Part shown: piece after piece, positions 12,180 through 48,575 of the stretch
How positions within the stretch are numbered: position 1 is the stretch's first letter
Layout of the letters: each line of letters starts with the position of its first letter
NCBI RefSeq assembly: GCF_041146795.1
Contig: NC_135176.1
Span: 13,264,286-13,328,285, forward strand
Source of the DNA: Maylandia zebra
Lineage: Eukaryota > Chordata > Actinopteri > Cichliformes > Cichlidae
Length of the DNA stretch: 64,000 nucleotides
Direction: 5' to 3'
The notes under the pieces: generated by a model
What the model was told of the DNA's origin: nothing
The model's input: only the letters and a program-made list of their open reading frames with translations
The model's database searches: none
Translations under genes and position numbers: made by a program

Positions 12180-12840
12180 TTATGGTTTCTTCATTCTGTT
12201 TCTACAGTTTCTTCAGTTTTTTCTATTTTTTTCTGCTTTTCTTCATACGATTCTTTCACATCATTATATATCACTTCCTTCTCTTTTTTTTTTTTCACCT
12301 TATGCATGTCTTTATTCCTTTATTGTACTTTGTCACATTTGGCTTGTAACTCCTGATTTTTCCTCAGCATTTCATGAAGTGCACGCTTTTTATGTGTTTC
12401 CATCATCACTTCTCTTTATGCATGTCACCATTTCTCAGAACCTAAACTGTATATCGGTCCATATTTTCTCCAGGTGTTCCTTCTCCTCCTCTGTTTCAGT
12501 GTTTTTGTCTTTTGCTTTGTTATAAAATACTCACAGTTCTGTATTTTTCCTCTCGGAGTCTTGGAGAATACTCTGCATTTCTCTCTGTGTTTCTTTCTGT
12601 TGTTCCCTCTCTTTCTTTTTTCTGCATTTCAGTGTTACTTTGTAGTGCTTCATCAAACATTACTTGCAACCCTTCTTCTTTTTTTCCCCATGTCTTGGAG
12701 CTTACACTGCAGTATTCAGTGTATTTCCTCCTGTTGTTCCTTCTCTTTGTGCATTTCTGTATTCTTTGCAGTGCATTTTTTCAAGCTCCCTCGCTCACCC
12801 GCTCCCTTTTTACTGTCTGAGTGTGTCGATTCACTTTTCC
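12180..12840. repeat. Pyrimidine-rich degenerate repeat tract
   Basis: About 660 bases with strong T/C bias on the plus strand. It includes recurring phrases (a TGTTGTTCC..CTCT..TTT core, then TGCATTTC, then TTGCAGTGC or TTGTAGTGC) spaced roughly 130 bases apart, which suggests a decayed tandem repeat. Long Phe/Leu/Ser-rich open frames here are a composition effect. Confidence 0.4.
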
Positions 12841-12844
12841 CGTT

Positions 12845-13197
12845 GAGCTTGGCTGGCACACCTGTTTTCAATCAGGAGTTACCTGTGCATAAAAGAACCA
12901 GCTCTTCATCAACTCATCACCAGCTTGTTACAGCATGCAGTACAATAGCTAGTCTAGCTCTAGGAAGTCTTGTTGACTATTTTCTCCATCTGCTTTGGAT
13001 CCCCTCTGGTATTCTCGTCTGCATTCCCTTGTTCAGGGGAACAAACAGTCTCTGTGAAAAGAAAACCTGTCTGCAAGAAAACTCACTTGTGGACACTCGC
13101 CTACCTGCCCACTCAAACCTCTTATGTAATAAAACTAGTGAGGCTGGTACCTCTCTCAATGCTTGCTTATGGGTCCAAAAACCTTACCAGTTATGAC
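12845..13197 (+). mobile_element. Possible solo LTR fragment
   Basis: The segment has LTR-like order: an upstream block, GTGCATAAAAGAACCAGCTC as a TATA-like element, a Cys/Leu-codon-like CT-rich stretch, a GTAATAAAACTAG polyadenylation-like site, and an end at TTATGACA. It resembles Gypsy-type LTRs of fish in style. No TG start or target duplication was defined, so the borders are approximate. Confidence 0.3.
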
Positions 13198-13437
13198 AGT
13201 TATGATAAACGGAACCAAAATCTGTGTCCGTTATGGTGGGAGACGTGTAATGTCTGTTAAATAGGGAAATTCTGATTGAAAGTTGTGGCCACTGTTTTAA
13301 AGGAGGGAATGTGGATGGGACTAGATGACCTTCAGCAAATATTTCCTTTAGGGCCTCTGTGGTGTCTCCGAAGTGCAGACACATGACTCATCAGACTAGG
13401 CAAGTTTTTTATTTTTATTTTTTTTAACTTCTGTTGT

Positions 13438-14452
13438 CCAATTTTGATGAGCCTGTGTGAACTAAAGCTTCACTTTCCAGTTCTTAGCTGACAGAAGTGG
13501 CACATAGCGTGGTCTTGTGCTGCTCAAACCCATCTGCCTAATTAGTGGTTATTTAAGATACCGTTGCCTAGGGCTGTTCGATATAACGATATATATCGGA
13601 TGACGACATAAAGACGTCTATCGTTTCATTTTACGCTATCGTTTGTTTCGTGGTGTCGCAAAATAAACTGTTTACGGCAATATTTTTTCATCGTTTTGAT
13701 GGTCACTGTAGTGGCTATATTAATTTCTTAAAGTTTTCTCTTTCTCTTATATTTTATATAACCACACTACAGACGGACAAGCGCCTGTTTTTATGCGTTG
13801 TCGTTAGCAACAAGACGGTAACACCATAGCGTGTCCGCTTGTTTATGTTCCACACAAACCTTTCACAATAAAGCTCAAGATCCTGTTGAGACTTTTCAAA
13901 ATAACTTGAATCACGTGAAAGAGCAGATTATTTACGGATGAGAAGTAAAAAAAAGAGCCGCCAGGTGCTAAAAAATAAACCTTAGACTTAAACGTTAGAA
14001 CAGGCTTTTCCCCGCAGCACGCCGTGTAATAAATACTCACTCAATACTCAAAATGTGTAGTTTCATGCATCTGTTAAAACACTCGACTCCAGCTACATGA
14101 CGCGCACCTGGAAACACTTCACGCAAGTCGAGCTGCCCGAGATTCACAGAATTTACAGAAAATGTTACATTTGTGTGATTTATATCGTTATCGGGACGAT
14201 GGAATTCTTATATCGGGATATGAGATTTTGGTCATATCGCACAGCCCTACCGTTGCCTTCCTTTCAGATTGAAGCAACCTGGCTATTTTCCTCTGACATC
14301 ACCTTTCTTCCTCATTCTGATGCTCACTTTAAACTTAAAGCTCTCATGACCATGTCTAAAAGTTTTAATGGATTTAGATGTTGCCATGTGATTGGTTCAT
14401 CAGATATGTGGGTTAGCAAGCAATTGAAAAGGGTTACCTATGGGTGAATATA
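13438..14452. mobile_element. Older dispersed repeat split by a younger insertion
   Basis: Fragments 13438..13568 and 14250..14452 together read as one internal-to-3' piece of the family seen at 10626..11752. Shared phrases include AGTGGTTATTT, CATTCTGATGCTCA and TGCCATGTGATTGG. The 681-bp element annotated separately interrupts it. Only part of the repeat is present. Confidence 0.6.
13569..14249. mobile_element. 681-bp non-autonomous hAT-like TIR element
   Basis: The left end TAGGGCTGTTCGATAT and the reverse complement of the right end TAGGGCTGTGCGATAT differ at one base of 16. Perfect 8-bp duplications CCGTTGCC flank it at 13561..13568 and 14250..14257. An 8-bp duplication and AGGGCTG-type ends fit hAT elements. 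Internally it repeats ATATCG-rich motifs near both ends and has no transposase frame. Confidence 0.85.
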
Positions 14453-16250
14453 CAGTTCCTTTTATATCTCAGATTATCAAAAAATCAATGCACATGTAAA
14501 GTGTGATTTTATTTAGTTATCAGAACACAAAGAATTATTACCCCACAGTGGGGGTGCCGTTGTGATGTGTCTCTGTTTTTGTTGTCCTCATTAGGTCAAC
14601 ATTGGCGCGTTTCCCCTCTGGATATTTTTTACACATTGTGCTGTGCGTACTGTGAAATCTGGAGAGAGAGAAAAAAACAACAACAATGTAATCGAATGCT
14701 TTGTATCTATTGTGTAGCCTGTTTTTGAATTAATAACTGTCGGTTTACATCCCCTTCAAAGAAAGCGAAGATGATTTGTTCAAAGCAGTAAACACTGTGA
14801 GTGCAACTTTCGCCAGTGTATCAGATGCATTTAGTGAAGGATGCTTTCATGTGTGATGTCTGAGCCTGCGTGTGTGCAGAGGGGGGAGTGTGTTAGGGGT
14901 TGGGCAGGAGATTTTTCGCTTTAATCTCCTAAATTAATCCGAACTCACATGTGGATATGAAAACTTATAAATTACAAATGCCTGCGCTGAAGTGTTGTGA
15001 AGGATGTGAGAGCGGAGATCTTTGACAGGAGATGCTAAAAAACCTTCCCCCTGAGGTGACAGATGTTTTCATTTCGTCAGATATTTTCGGTTGTCTTGAG
15101 ACGAGGCTAATATCTCCTATTAATATTGACAAAATCGTGTAAGACCTTTGCTAATTCACAGCGTCGACGCTCTCATTTGTGTGATAAAGGCCTTGGGAAA
15201 AAGACCAGTGTGAGCGGGAGAGTGTGGGGAAATCACCCCCTGTTTCATTAATATTTCACCAACAATAAGGCTGGGTGTCACTCTTGCTCGTCACCACGGT
15301 AATGAGCGAGCGCTGCCCTCTTAAAGATCTGTTTATTATTCAGCTGGGCACAGCAAAGACTCAGAAGTACTGAATGGCACGATGTGTGAAAATCTCTCCC
15401 AAGGTCAGCCAAATGCAAATGGTGTGAATGATATTAGTGAAGCGGCAGAAGTTATTAGTAGGAATCATTGGCTGCATTAAACTGAGGGTGCTCATTTCAG
15501 TCGACATCGCTGCACACAACATGTTTTTCACTTTAGACCAAGAAATTAAGAATTAACATTTCAAGTGCTGAATCGAATCAGTACCTGTCAGCAGCAAGGT
15601 GTGTTTCCCTGATTACCTGCACATTTGCTGAATATCCCCCTGGTCCCTGGAGTCAATTAATCATACCGCCCTGTCACAGGTTAATAGTAATCTGCACTTG
15701 CACCTTTAGAAAATTTGAACACGAGAAGATCCGCTGTGTAGATGTGAGGAATTTTTACTCTTAAGCGCCCACTTTGTGGGAACTTCATGAACATGGTTTT
15801 ACAGTACGTGATTTGAAATTTCTTAATATTGAATCATGCATGTAAAGTCGCATGTAATTTCCCTTCATATTTTTTTTTCCTTTTTTCATTTCCATGTCTC
15901 CCACCTAGTGCAAAGTGAGCGATATAATTAATTACGCTGCCCCAAAAATACAAACACAAAAAATACGGCTTCAGTGTTTCTTTTGTACTTGATCAGAGTT
16001 AACGAGCCAATTTAACTCATTAAACCACCTGATTGTTCTCATGTAAATAGACCCGTTGTAACGTTTTAAAAATGAACACCTTTGTGAATGTAAGCAACAA
16101 ATTGGGGCGTGCGGGTTTTATTTATAGAAAGCTGGTAATTAACTTGTGTGGGAGACACGCTAATTAAGGAAGAAGTGCTAACTGAATGCATCCAGTTTAG
16201 GCAATTTGTCAGCAGCGTAGTGCTTTATGAGGCAAAAAGCAACAAAAGAT
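14453..16250. other. Gene-free DNA, possibly with conserved non-coding blocks
   Basis: No exon, RNA gene or terminal repeats were seen. Parts of 14,860-15,700 have balanced composition with homeodomain-like TAATTA and TTAATATT cores instead of repeat debris. That is compatible with enhancers but not evidence for them. Confidence 0.3.
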
Positions 16251-16266
16251 ACATCATATAGTTTTG

Positions 16267-16272
16267 TTTATT
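16267..16272 (-). terminator. Candidate polyadenylation signal of phldb1
   Basis: AATAAA on the minus strand about 0.8 kb after the phldb1 stop. It would give a 3' UTR of roughly 16250..17064. Other A/T-rich signals exist, so the choice is tentative. Confidence 0.35.
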
Positions 16273-17064
16273 ACACGTAGTTTTACAATCCTGTTATATA
16301 ATTTATGATTCTTATTAAAATCATATTATTAGAATTTAACTTGACATAGTACAGACATATTAAAGCTGTGTTATTAGCCTAAATGAGAAGCTCCTGGAAC
16401 AATACATAAAGTGGTATTAACACTTGTGTAACAAAAAAAGAACAAATCTTGCACAGCATTACAAGTATTTGGCACCAAATAATATGCGTCTCAATAATAT
16501 ATTTCAGAGTAGCTGCTTGTAAGTTGTTTTTACTGTATAGTTGTTGTTTTGTAATACTGAGAGGCTATTTTGTAATATGAGAAAAGTTAACAAAGGGAAA
16601 AAGTACAAATGTATCAAAAAGGTTAGAGTGATAAAACTGCATGCATAGATCGGCTTCAAAGGTGTAAACAGGTTGAGCTTATATAAAGTAAGAATAAAGT
16701 ATCGTATTGTAAATATTAACAGTACATTTGGTACTCGAATGTGATTGATGTTGCTGAGAAGTCCCTCGTGAATCTACTGGCAGGCTACTCAAAGTGTTTT
16801 TTTTTCTTCTACTCACACAGCTAGGTGAAAGATAAATACAACTCTCATAATCACTGAAATGCACCCTTGTCATGAGTGAGCCCTCATCTGCTCAAAGGCA
16901 TCTGGCCCAAGGTTATTCATCCCTTTAAAAGTCCATCCGTTACACGCTGTCAAGCTGTTTTATTCCAGTCCCGGCTGCGGCAGGGAGCAGCTCAGGTTGG
17001 CTCGCAGGTGTCTGGGTGCTCGCTTGGTTTCCGACATCAACCAGATCGCTCACCCAGTGGTCCC

Positions 17065-40808
<23,744 letters not shown>

Positions 40809-40829
40809 GTCGGCTGGACTGGCAGAGTT

Positions 40830-43800
40830 ATCCGACTCATGAAGGTCCTGAAGCGCAGAGACAGAGTGGCAGGGCATGAATGGGAGCACTGGGAATACTG
40901 CTACTACAGTTGTACTACAATGAGAACAGTGCTTTCCATAGAAGCTCTTCTGTCCCAGTTATAAGCCCATGTGACCAAACCGTTGTACAGAGTAATTGTT
41001 TCTTCAGAACTAAACACAGAGCAATCCATCAAGAAAGCTGCTATTGATTTATGCCTCAGCCTTTAAAAAAAAAAAAAAAAAACGTTCGAGAATGAGAGCA
41101 ACAAACACAACAATAGCAACCACAGATTTTATGTGAAATGTGCTTTGGATATATAGCAGAAGGTTTGAGCTGGCTCTGCAGGTGCTTTACTCATCAGGGG
41201 TCAGATGACTGCTTCGTCTGGCTGTGGTGAGTCACCGTGATCTTACAAACAAACAGTCCAAACTGTCTGCAGAAACATGTTGCAGATTAGAGCCGGCTGT
41301 CTGCTCGTCTTCCTCCAGTCAGACAGGAGAGCTACAACAAGCCATGAGGACTAGACATGGCTCAAACAAACACGCACAAACACATAGGCAGCCCGGATGA
41401 CTCATTCATATTTCCACTAAAAGCTCCCATCCGCATCTTTCACTATCACTTGTTTTGCCATCTGGGCATCTAAGCAAAACTAGAGTAGACGCAACTACCT
41501 TACTATCTAATGTCTGTTGTGTCTACCCGAGGATGAAAAGCTGCTGTGTGTCGTGCTTGACTCTTGGTTTTACATTTCAAAGTAGAGCTCAACGCTGCCA
41601 GTGCCACTGTGCTTGAATGATTCGGTTTAAACTCTGTGACATGTCTTGCGGTGTTTGTTATAGTGCACAGAAGACACGTCATTCCCACAGACACTTTTTT
41701 AAGGGCCTGAGCTCTTTGTCGGCCTATGTTGTCATCACTGATTAATTAAAAAAGATTTAAATATCCAGCGTGCTCCAAGTTTAGCTCACGGCGTTTTTAC
41801 ACAACAGGGCGTTCAGTCTGCGTCTGATGTCACTCCAGGCAAGGCTGCTGGGTGAAACCGCATACGTCTGACAATCGCGTCCAGTGTGCGAATCTCAGAG
41901 GACCCAGTGACACGAAGAACAGACCATCCCCTCTATTCGTCACTGACACAGGACCCCTCGCGCCTCTGCTGTCAGCCCCACTGCCTGTCAACACTGGGCC
42001 TCTTTGAGCCACGCAGTCAGACACAGGACAGGAGAGTGGGCAGGCTAATGTGCCTCTGTCTGCCTCACTCACACACTCACACACACAAACACATATGCTC
42101 CTGCTCCAAAAAGCCTCAGTAATTTAACGTACACACCCAGGCAGAGGAACAGTTTTAATGCTTGCGAATGCAGGCCCTCGCATAGTAACCTGTCATTATG
42201 GAGGCAGTTATGCCCTTCAGAGCTGCCACAAGCTTCTGAAAATAGATACTTGCCTGCCACACAGACTGGGCTGCCACTTTTAAAGAGAAATGACTTTGGT
42301 TTAGAGTGAACAATGAAAAATCAGAGGAATACACAGAAAATCTAACAGCTGGAATGATCAATAAAAAACATGAAATAAAATAGAGTTATATTACAAAGAG
42401 AAGATATTAGCACAACAGTGCTGGTGAAAACAGCCAAGTGTTTACTTACTTCACTGACAGACAGGCAGCTTTTACCATCTCTTTACTCTTGCTAAGTCCA
42501 GACAAAAGCTGGGTCCATGGGTTTGCCTGACAGTTGCTAGCACATAGAGCAGTGTCCACATTATTGTGTCTAGCTCCTTGCTTTTTTCATTCACTCACTG
42601 AGTTCCTCTGCTATTTCCCTCCTCCCAACCCCTTCTCCTGCCCATCCCGGTGCAGAATTACATCAGATTACAGTTACAAACAGTAGAGGGGAACCAGGCA
42701 CTGCCCTCCAAAACATACTCCCAATTCCTCCATATTGATTGCTTCTCCTTTTTTTGGCAATTATGAGTAAATAACTTCACCCGAACATGCAGTTTCAGAA
42801 CACTCCAGAATTAGCTCTGCACAGAGTTCACATCCTGCTGAGAGAATGGTTGAAATGTTCAGGCTCTCAACAAGCTTTCCATTAAATGAAAGTTCAAATG
42901 GACCGCACCGCCCAATCACACAAGGCGGGGCTGTCTCCTTAAAAGTGTCTATGGGTTAAGCAGGTGTTAACAGTCTAACCCATGCAGGAAATAACATAAA
43001 GTGTAGGAGGCGGTGATGGAAAAGACCTTGTGTCCTCTGACTTCCTGCTCTGAGCTCTGGACCGCTGATGCAACGAACTCCAAAAGAAGTGTTTCCACTC
43101 TGGAAAACTGTCGAACAACACTTTATGATAACGCTAACTAAATGGACGACGGTGGATTACAATGCTTCCACTGTGTAATGATGGAGCAGAGCGATATGAA
43201 AGGTCCACAGGAAGTGAGCGAACACATGTGAGCATCTTTTCAGACATCCCACAGGAACTATTTGGCTTACAGACAAACACAGAGAGAGTAGAAGAGAGTG
43301 GGAGAAAGCCTCCACTATTGATCTCTCAAGGCTTTTCCCATGGTCGGCGGCCAGAGAGTAGAGGGAGGAAGTGAGACGGATGATGACTCACTGAGGAGAA
43401 TGAAAACAAACAAACAGAGGCAGCTTAGTAACCCGATGGACTGAAGACTGCAGAGGTCTGCAGATAAGGTTTGTGTTTTGAGTCCTCAGCGATCATGTGG
43501 AGGCTACAGCTGAGGGGGTAAAGTTTACTAAATGACCTTTAAATGGTGATTACAATGGAAATCCCCATATAGCTGTTCATCCATGTGAACAAGCAGATGG
43601 AAGTGATTTTTAAATACAATGCAGTCTTTATTATTTAACGAAATGGAACATCTGAAAGATAAATGGTGAATGCAGTTATCTAGTGGGCCAAGGAGTTTCC
43701 ACATATCTTTCTTTAACAGAATAGATAGCTGCTTACTTACTTATATAGATAGGTACCCAAGTGGATATCAATATATTACTTTAATCAAGGAGCACTACCA

Positions 43801-43900
43801 TGAAGATAATCTAAGGAGCTTGGAAAGAATAAACCTTTCACCTCTCATCTGAGAGGCTTCTTCAGTTCTGCAGTTGCCATGACGATAGTAATAATTATTA
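40830..43900. other. Upstream region of phldb1 without recognised exon
   Basis: An acceptor (CTTCAG|GACC) at about 40850 shows that a 5' non-coding exon must lie upstream. I could not choose a donor or promoter among the many candidates. No other gene is apparent. Confidence 0.4.
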
Positions 43901-43919
43901 AAACATAGACTAAAGACCA

Positions 43920-44162
43920 TCCATCCATTTGCTTCCACTTATCCAATTCGGGATTGCAGGAGCCTATCCCAGCTGCCATGGTGCATCAGGTGGGGTTGAC
44001 CCTGCACAGGTATGTCACATGGCTAAGAAAGAGAGACAATCAACCATTCACACCTATGGCCGATTGACAATCAGTAGTTAACCTAACCTTACTAACAGCA
44101 TGTCACTGAACTATGTAAGGCAGGGGAAAAACATTGCTAACCACTGTGCCACCATGCTGCCC
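43920..44162. repeat. Dispersed fish repeat copy
   Basis: It begins CCATCCATTTGCTTCCACTTAT, includes GGAGCCTATCCCAGCTGCCATG and CAACCATTCACACCTATGG, and ends AACCACTGTGCCACCATGCTGCCC. These phrases are typical of a very abundant teleost interspersed repeat. The middle of the usual unit is missing, so the copy is internally deleted. The class (LINE-derived or SINE-like) is not settled. Confidence 0.65.
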
Positions 44163-44169
44163 AGTACCA

Positions 44170-45388
44170 CAGTGTAATTCTCATAGAGGAAAGTATATAA
44201 ATGAAGTCAGACAAAGCAGGTAAAGTGGAGTTGGTGGGGAGGTGGGTTGCAAAGTAGCTTGCAGATGCACAAAAGTCCAGGCAGGCAAAGCAAGTTGAAG
44301 ATGAACTTTTCAGTCTTTCTGAACTGTCTGCAGTGATATCTCAGCCTGGCTGTGAGCACTCTGAGATGATAATAATAAAAGTCCAAAACAAGCTATGCTG
44401 TGAGTGTGTGATTTCCCACAGATACTGAACTGCTTGTCTGGTAGGAGGTTTGGATCAGTCAGCTTGTGAACCCTGCAGTTACACACTGTGAAACAGATGT
44501 CTGCAGGTCTCTGCAGGATGACATTAGGCTGCAGGTGGAAACAGTGAAGATGGCAACAATTATGCAAGTGGGGGCTCAGGCAGTCAACACTCATGCAGGC
44601 TGTGTAGGAAGCTTGATGAGAAGCAGCTTACACATAACGCAGATTTCATTGCCTTAAATTGAGGGTCTCACTCTTTACTTCCTCTCAGACCAAGCATCAA
44701 TCCTACCCCTTCCCTTAACACTGACAGGACAAAACAAAACATTTCCTTTTAGACAAACCTTAACCTAAATGTAACCTGTAATTATTCTGATGCCACATGT
44801 TGAGGGGTTGGCGAGGCTCAGCTCAGGACAGGAAATACTATCCAGAAGGAGGCGGTGATCGTGGAGCGATCACAGAACATCTGCAGCCCAAATTGTTTGT
44901 AGAGTTATGGGAAACACCGGGTCTCATTTTTGGAATAATATCAGAACATTGCTGCTGTACAGTAATAATGCACACACACAAGAATGCCATTCAAACCTCC
45001 TGATTGGCTAAATTGAAACAAATCCAGTCACACTGAGAAAAAACAGTACCAGCTCAAATCATGTGATTAGTCAAATGATGCTCAGAAAAGGCACAAAGCC
45101 AAACGAACTAGTGAACAACAGGAAATTAGAGACATTACCGCAAAAGACTTTGAGCTGCCCACAAAACCAATGGACTGTCTTCACGCGTGACATCTGTCCA
45201 CTTGTCTTCTTCAGCTTTTTTAGTATGTCTGTATGGACTCATCAGATACTTATTTACATGTAAACAAGCAAAGTTCCCTCATAGCAAGAAAGCTATACTC
45301 ACTCAGGCACAGTTGCACCTCACTGGCATGTCGGAGAAATACCTCACCATACTGTTATTTCACCAAAGACAGCCTGAGAACTCTCTCC

Positions 45389-45425
<37 letters not shown>

Positions 45426-47100
45426 TAAAGTGTCCATTCAGAGCCACCTGGGTTTGGCTCCTATTTTTCTCCCTGTCAGATGACTTTCACCTGCTCATGC
45501 CTCCCAGTTAAATCAAAAGCCTGCCTTTAAAGATAATGCAAAGATGCGTAACCTGCCGCAAAACCCTGGTGATGCCCTTCTGTCTTCCACACACACATAC
45601 AAACACTCAAATAAATATTTTTGTTTTCCCATACCCAAGCTCGAAAGGAACATCTCCTCTTCTGCAGTATGATTCAGTCCAAAGATTAAAAACACAAGAC
45701 AAGGCATCCTCCCAAGCTTTCATGTGAAAAGTCTTCCAGTTCTTTTCTCGAGCATCTTCGCTGCTGTTGAGTAACGTTCAAAGTGAATGTTTCGGTGTGT
45801 CTGAACATCATTGTAGCAGATCCAACCCCCCTCTTTCCAGCCCTCTTTTTTTTTCTCTTCCCACTCATCATTCCTCTTTCCCTTCATTAAGCAGGTCCTT
45901 CTGTGTCCATGTATAACTTTGTTTCTCACAGATTTGTTGCTTATACCAAGATTTTCTCATGTTCAGACAAATATAGTTGTTTATTTCACAGCAGCTTGAG
46001 TACATCTAAACTCTATTACTTTTCAGATGCTGTATAAACAAAGATTACCCATGAACTTGGAAAAACCCTTCTTTTCAGTCTAGATATTTGCTTTTGTTCC
46101 AGTCACAGCTTCACCAAACTGTAATTAACATACGAGGTGTTTTGTGGATAATGAAAATCAAAACTTCAAAACTTGCAGAAGGAAAGCCAACAAATTCCAT
46201 GAAACAACCAAAATGACTGTTTTACCAGAGATCTTTTTTTGTTGTTGCCACAAACAGCTGAAAAGAGCATCACCAGTAAATTTAGAGACTGTGAAAATGT
46301 CAACTCAGAAAATTATAGTTATAACAGCCAGTGGACACCGGGGTTTTTCCTTCTGAGCTGGAATTTTTAGCCTGGATGTTGGTGTTGGACACGTTGTCAA
46401 GCCCGAGTAATTGGTTCAGCCTGTCCTGGGCTCGGCTCAAACTTGGTGCGTCATGCTGCTTTTGCCGCTATAAAGCACTCAAAGCAGACTGAAATATGTC
46501 CTGTGGAAAGGTTACGGGTGAGTTTAGCTGCACACGACTGAGGTTTAATGAGAAAATACGTAATCCATCCCCACCTCTGATATAAAACAACCAATCATTT
46601 TATCAGTTATGGATCCCACAAAAGGATTAATTATGTATTATAGCTGGGCATATACTAATGACACTTTAAAATAGTGCTTTGCTGTGTTTTTTCAGATGTC
46701 GTACTATTTTATGTAACAGTTGAAATCCTTTCTTTCCTCCGTGTTATGAAATGGCTTATGGTGCACATCTGTCAGCACAGACAGTGCTCTGTCTTCAATA
46801 GTTGTTAAATAAAAACACATATGGGCAACAATCAGTTTATGCCACAAGTCATTTTGTGAACTTTTTCAAACATCACATGGTGACCCCTGGTGGCAGCATT
46901 TGGGAATTACACTCAAGATGTCATGTTTCCACTGACTGAAAGTTTGGTGTAATTTCTGCCAAATGCTTTCTTTCCTTGATGGGGAATTAAAGGTATTTTG
47001 AGCACTTTGAAAAGCAGAATGAACAACTGTCTGTTAGCAGGTGTCTTGTTGTGATGCACTATTTGAGACATCTTCAATCAATGCTCATAAATGCTTATGA
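44170..47100. other. Gene-free intergenic DNA between phldb1 and h2ax
   Basis: Nothing coding was recognised. It contains a compound CT/CA microsatellite near 45,390 and otherwise unremarkable AT-rich sequence. Confidence 0.4.
45384..45425. repeat. Compound (CT)n(CA)n microsatellite
   Basis: A CT run passes directly into about 11 CA units. Confidence 0.9.
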
Positions 47101-47109
47101 TCTATGGCA

Positions 47110-47375
47110 AAGATGTCAAACTCATTCTGCAAGCCAACTTTTGTTCCAAAGAAAAAGTGTTGTTAATTCACAGAAAATGTCTCTTTTTTTTTCTTTTTTT
47201 TTAAACTGTGGATTGTAAAACTGAAATTTCTATAGTAGATAGTGTAAAACGTATGAAAACACAGTTAAAAGTACTAAATTTTCACCCTTCTTCACATTTT
47301 CCAAAGCTGTCCAGTGAGTCGGACTGGAGTCTGCTGGGTCAGTTCTGGCCCCGGGCCTCATGTCTGTCACCCCTG
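47110..47375. mobile_element. 266-bp hAT-type MITE
   Basis: The left end CAAAGATGTCAAACTCATTC and the reverse complement of the right end CAGGGGTGACAGACATGAGG are imperfect inverted repeats. They belong to the CAGGGGTGTCAAACTC family also found at 50690 and 53101. The flanks ATCTATGG and ATCTATGT (47102..47109, 47376..47383) form an 8-bp target duplication with one mismatch. Confidence 0.7.
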
Positions 47376-48449
47376 ATCTATGTGGAGATAATTTACTGCC
47401 TAACATCTAATTATTCTGTGCTTCGGAATAATGAAATATATTACTCAAATTATTCCTCAGTGGTACGGCTGCTGCACAGGAGCTGTGCATACTGGGTCAG
47501 ACGTCACTGTGCTGGTAAACTGCAGCTGCCGGTTTCTTCACATGTAACGAGGAAACACCTGGAGCTTTAAGGAGAATGAGCCGTTGGCATGTTTTTCAAG
47601 CTTTAACCACACTTTGAACAAACAAACATATTATTCAGGTCGCTCATACGCAAAGATAAAGGTGGAAGCAAATACAAAACAAATGGTAAAACACCCCACC
47701 TTAATTCTAGAAATGGGTTACTAGAGCTCCAATTTCTCAGGCATATACCCAAGGAACACTAATGCAGGATAAAAAGAGCATGTATGCAAATAATCTTCCC
47801 TTCCTAATGGGTGCGTTTCACTTTACAGTGATATTACTTATTACTCCAAAAATATAGTCATTGATTGAGGCTGTTAGGTCTGTTGGTCATTGTGGTGCAG
47901 GAAACCCTTCAAAATGGATACAAATTTAAAACTGCTCTGTGCATATGAACACTTTTGAGAGCTGAAACTCAGATTAGGGTGAGTTATTTGTAGCATGTTA
48001 TGCTTTAGATGGAAATACGCAATACATATAATACAATATGCCTACACAGATCATTATTTCAGCCACAAATGCATACTAAAGAGCCCTTTCTGCCAAACCA
48101 AAAGTAATTTGTAATCAGTCACCACAAAAGCTGCTCAGTCATGCTACTAATAAGGTGAAATGCAACCGGTGTTTCAGGCTCTGGCCCATGTACCTACAGT
48201 AAATGTTGATAAGTGGAGGCCATTTTTGTTTTCCTTGTTTGTTGTTAACCGCCGGTCATGAAACAAAGCCCTGTGGTAAATGAATAGTGTTATATTACAA
48301 CTCTCGAGCTCACGGTATAATCAGTGGGGTTAGAGACCACCAGTCTGAAATTCAGCTCAACCGGCCAGGCTAGCAGGTCTCCAAAACTAGCAAGTAGCAT
48401 CGATTAGCCTGAAATCAGCAGAATACATCAGTGCTTACAAAACAGACTT

Positions 48450-48455
48450 TTTATT
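48450..48455 (-). terminator. Polyadenylation signal downstream of h2ax
   Basis: AATAAA on the minus strand about 75 bases beyond the histone stem-loop and 120 beyond the stop codon. H2AX genes are known for a second, polyadenylated transcript, and this signal is placed to make it. Confidence 0.6.
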
Positions 48456-48529
48456 AAATAAAAATCATGCGAAAGGGGATGCAAGACAGCAATAATCAGG
48501 AAAAGTTGCTCTTTCAATTAGGAGTGGGT

Positions 48530-48545
48530 GGCCCTTAAAAGGACC
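48530..48545 (-). terminator. Histone mRNA 3' stem-loop of h2ax
   Basis: GGTCCTTTTAAGGGCC matches the histone consensus GGYYCTTYTNAGRRCC at every position. It has a 6-bp stem (one G-U pair) and a 4-base loop, then ACCCA. A purine-rich GAAAGAG about 13 bases further on fits the U7-pairing downstream element. It lies 30 bases after the stop codon. Confidence 0.9.
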
Positions 48546-48575
48546 GTTGGGTGTTAAGAGTTATTAGCTAGCAAG

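Noticed and set aside
12474-13196. 240-codon open frame rich in Phe, Leu, Ser and Cys
   Set aside because: It lies in a pyrimidine-rich tract where several frames are open at once; composition explains it and no family motif is present.
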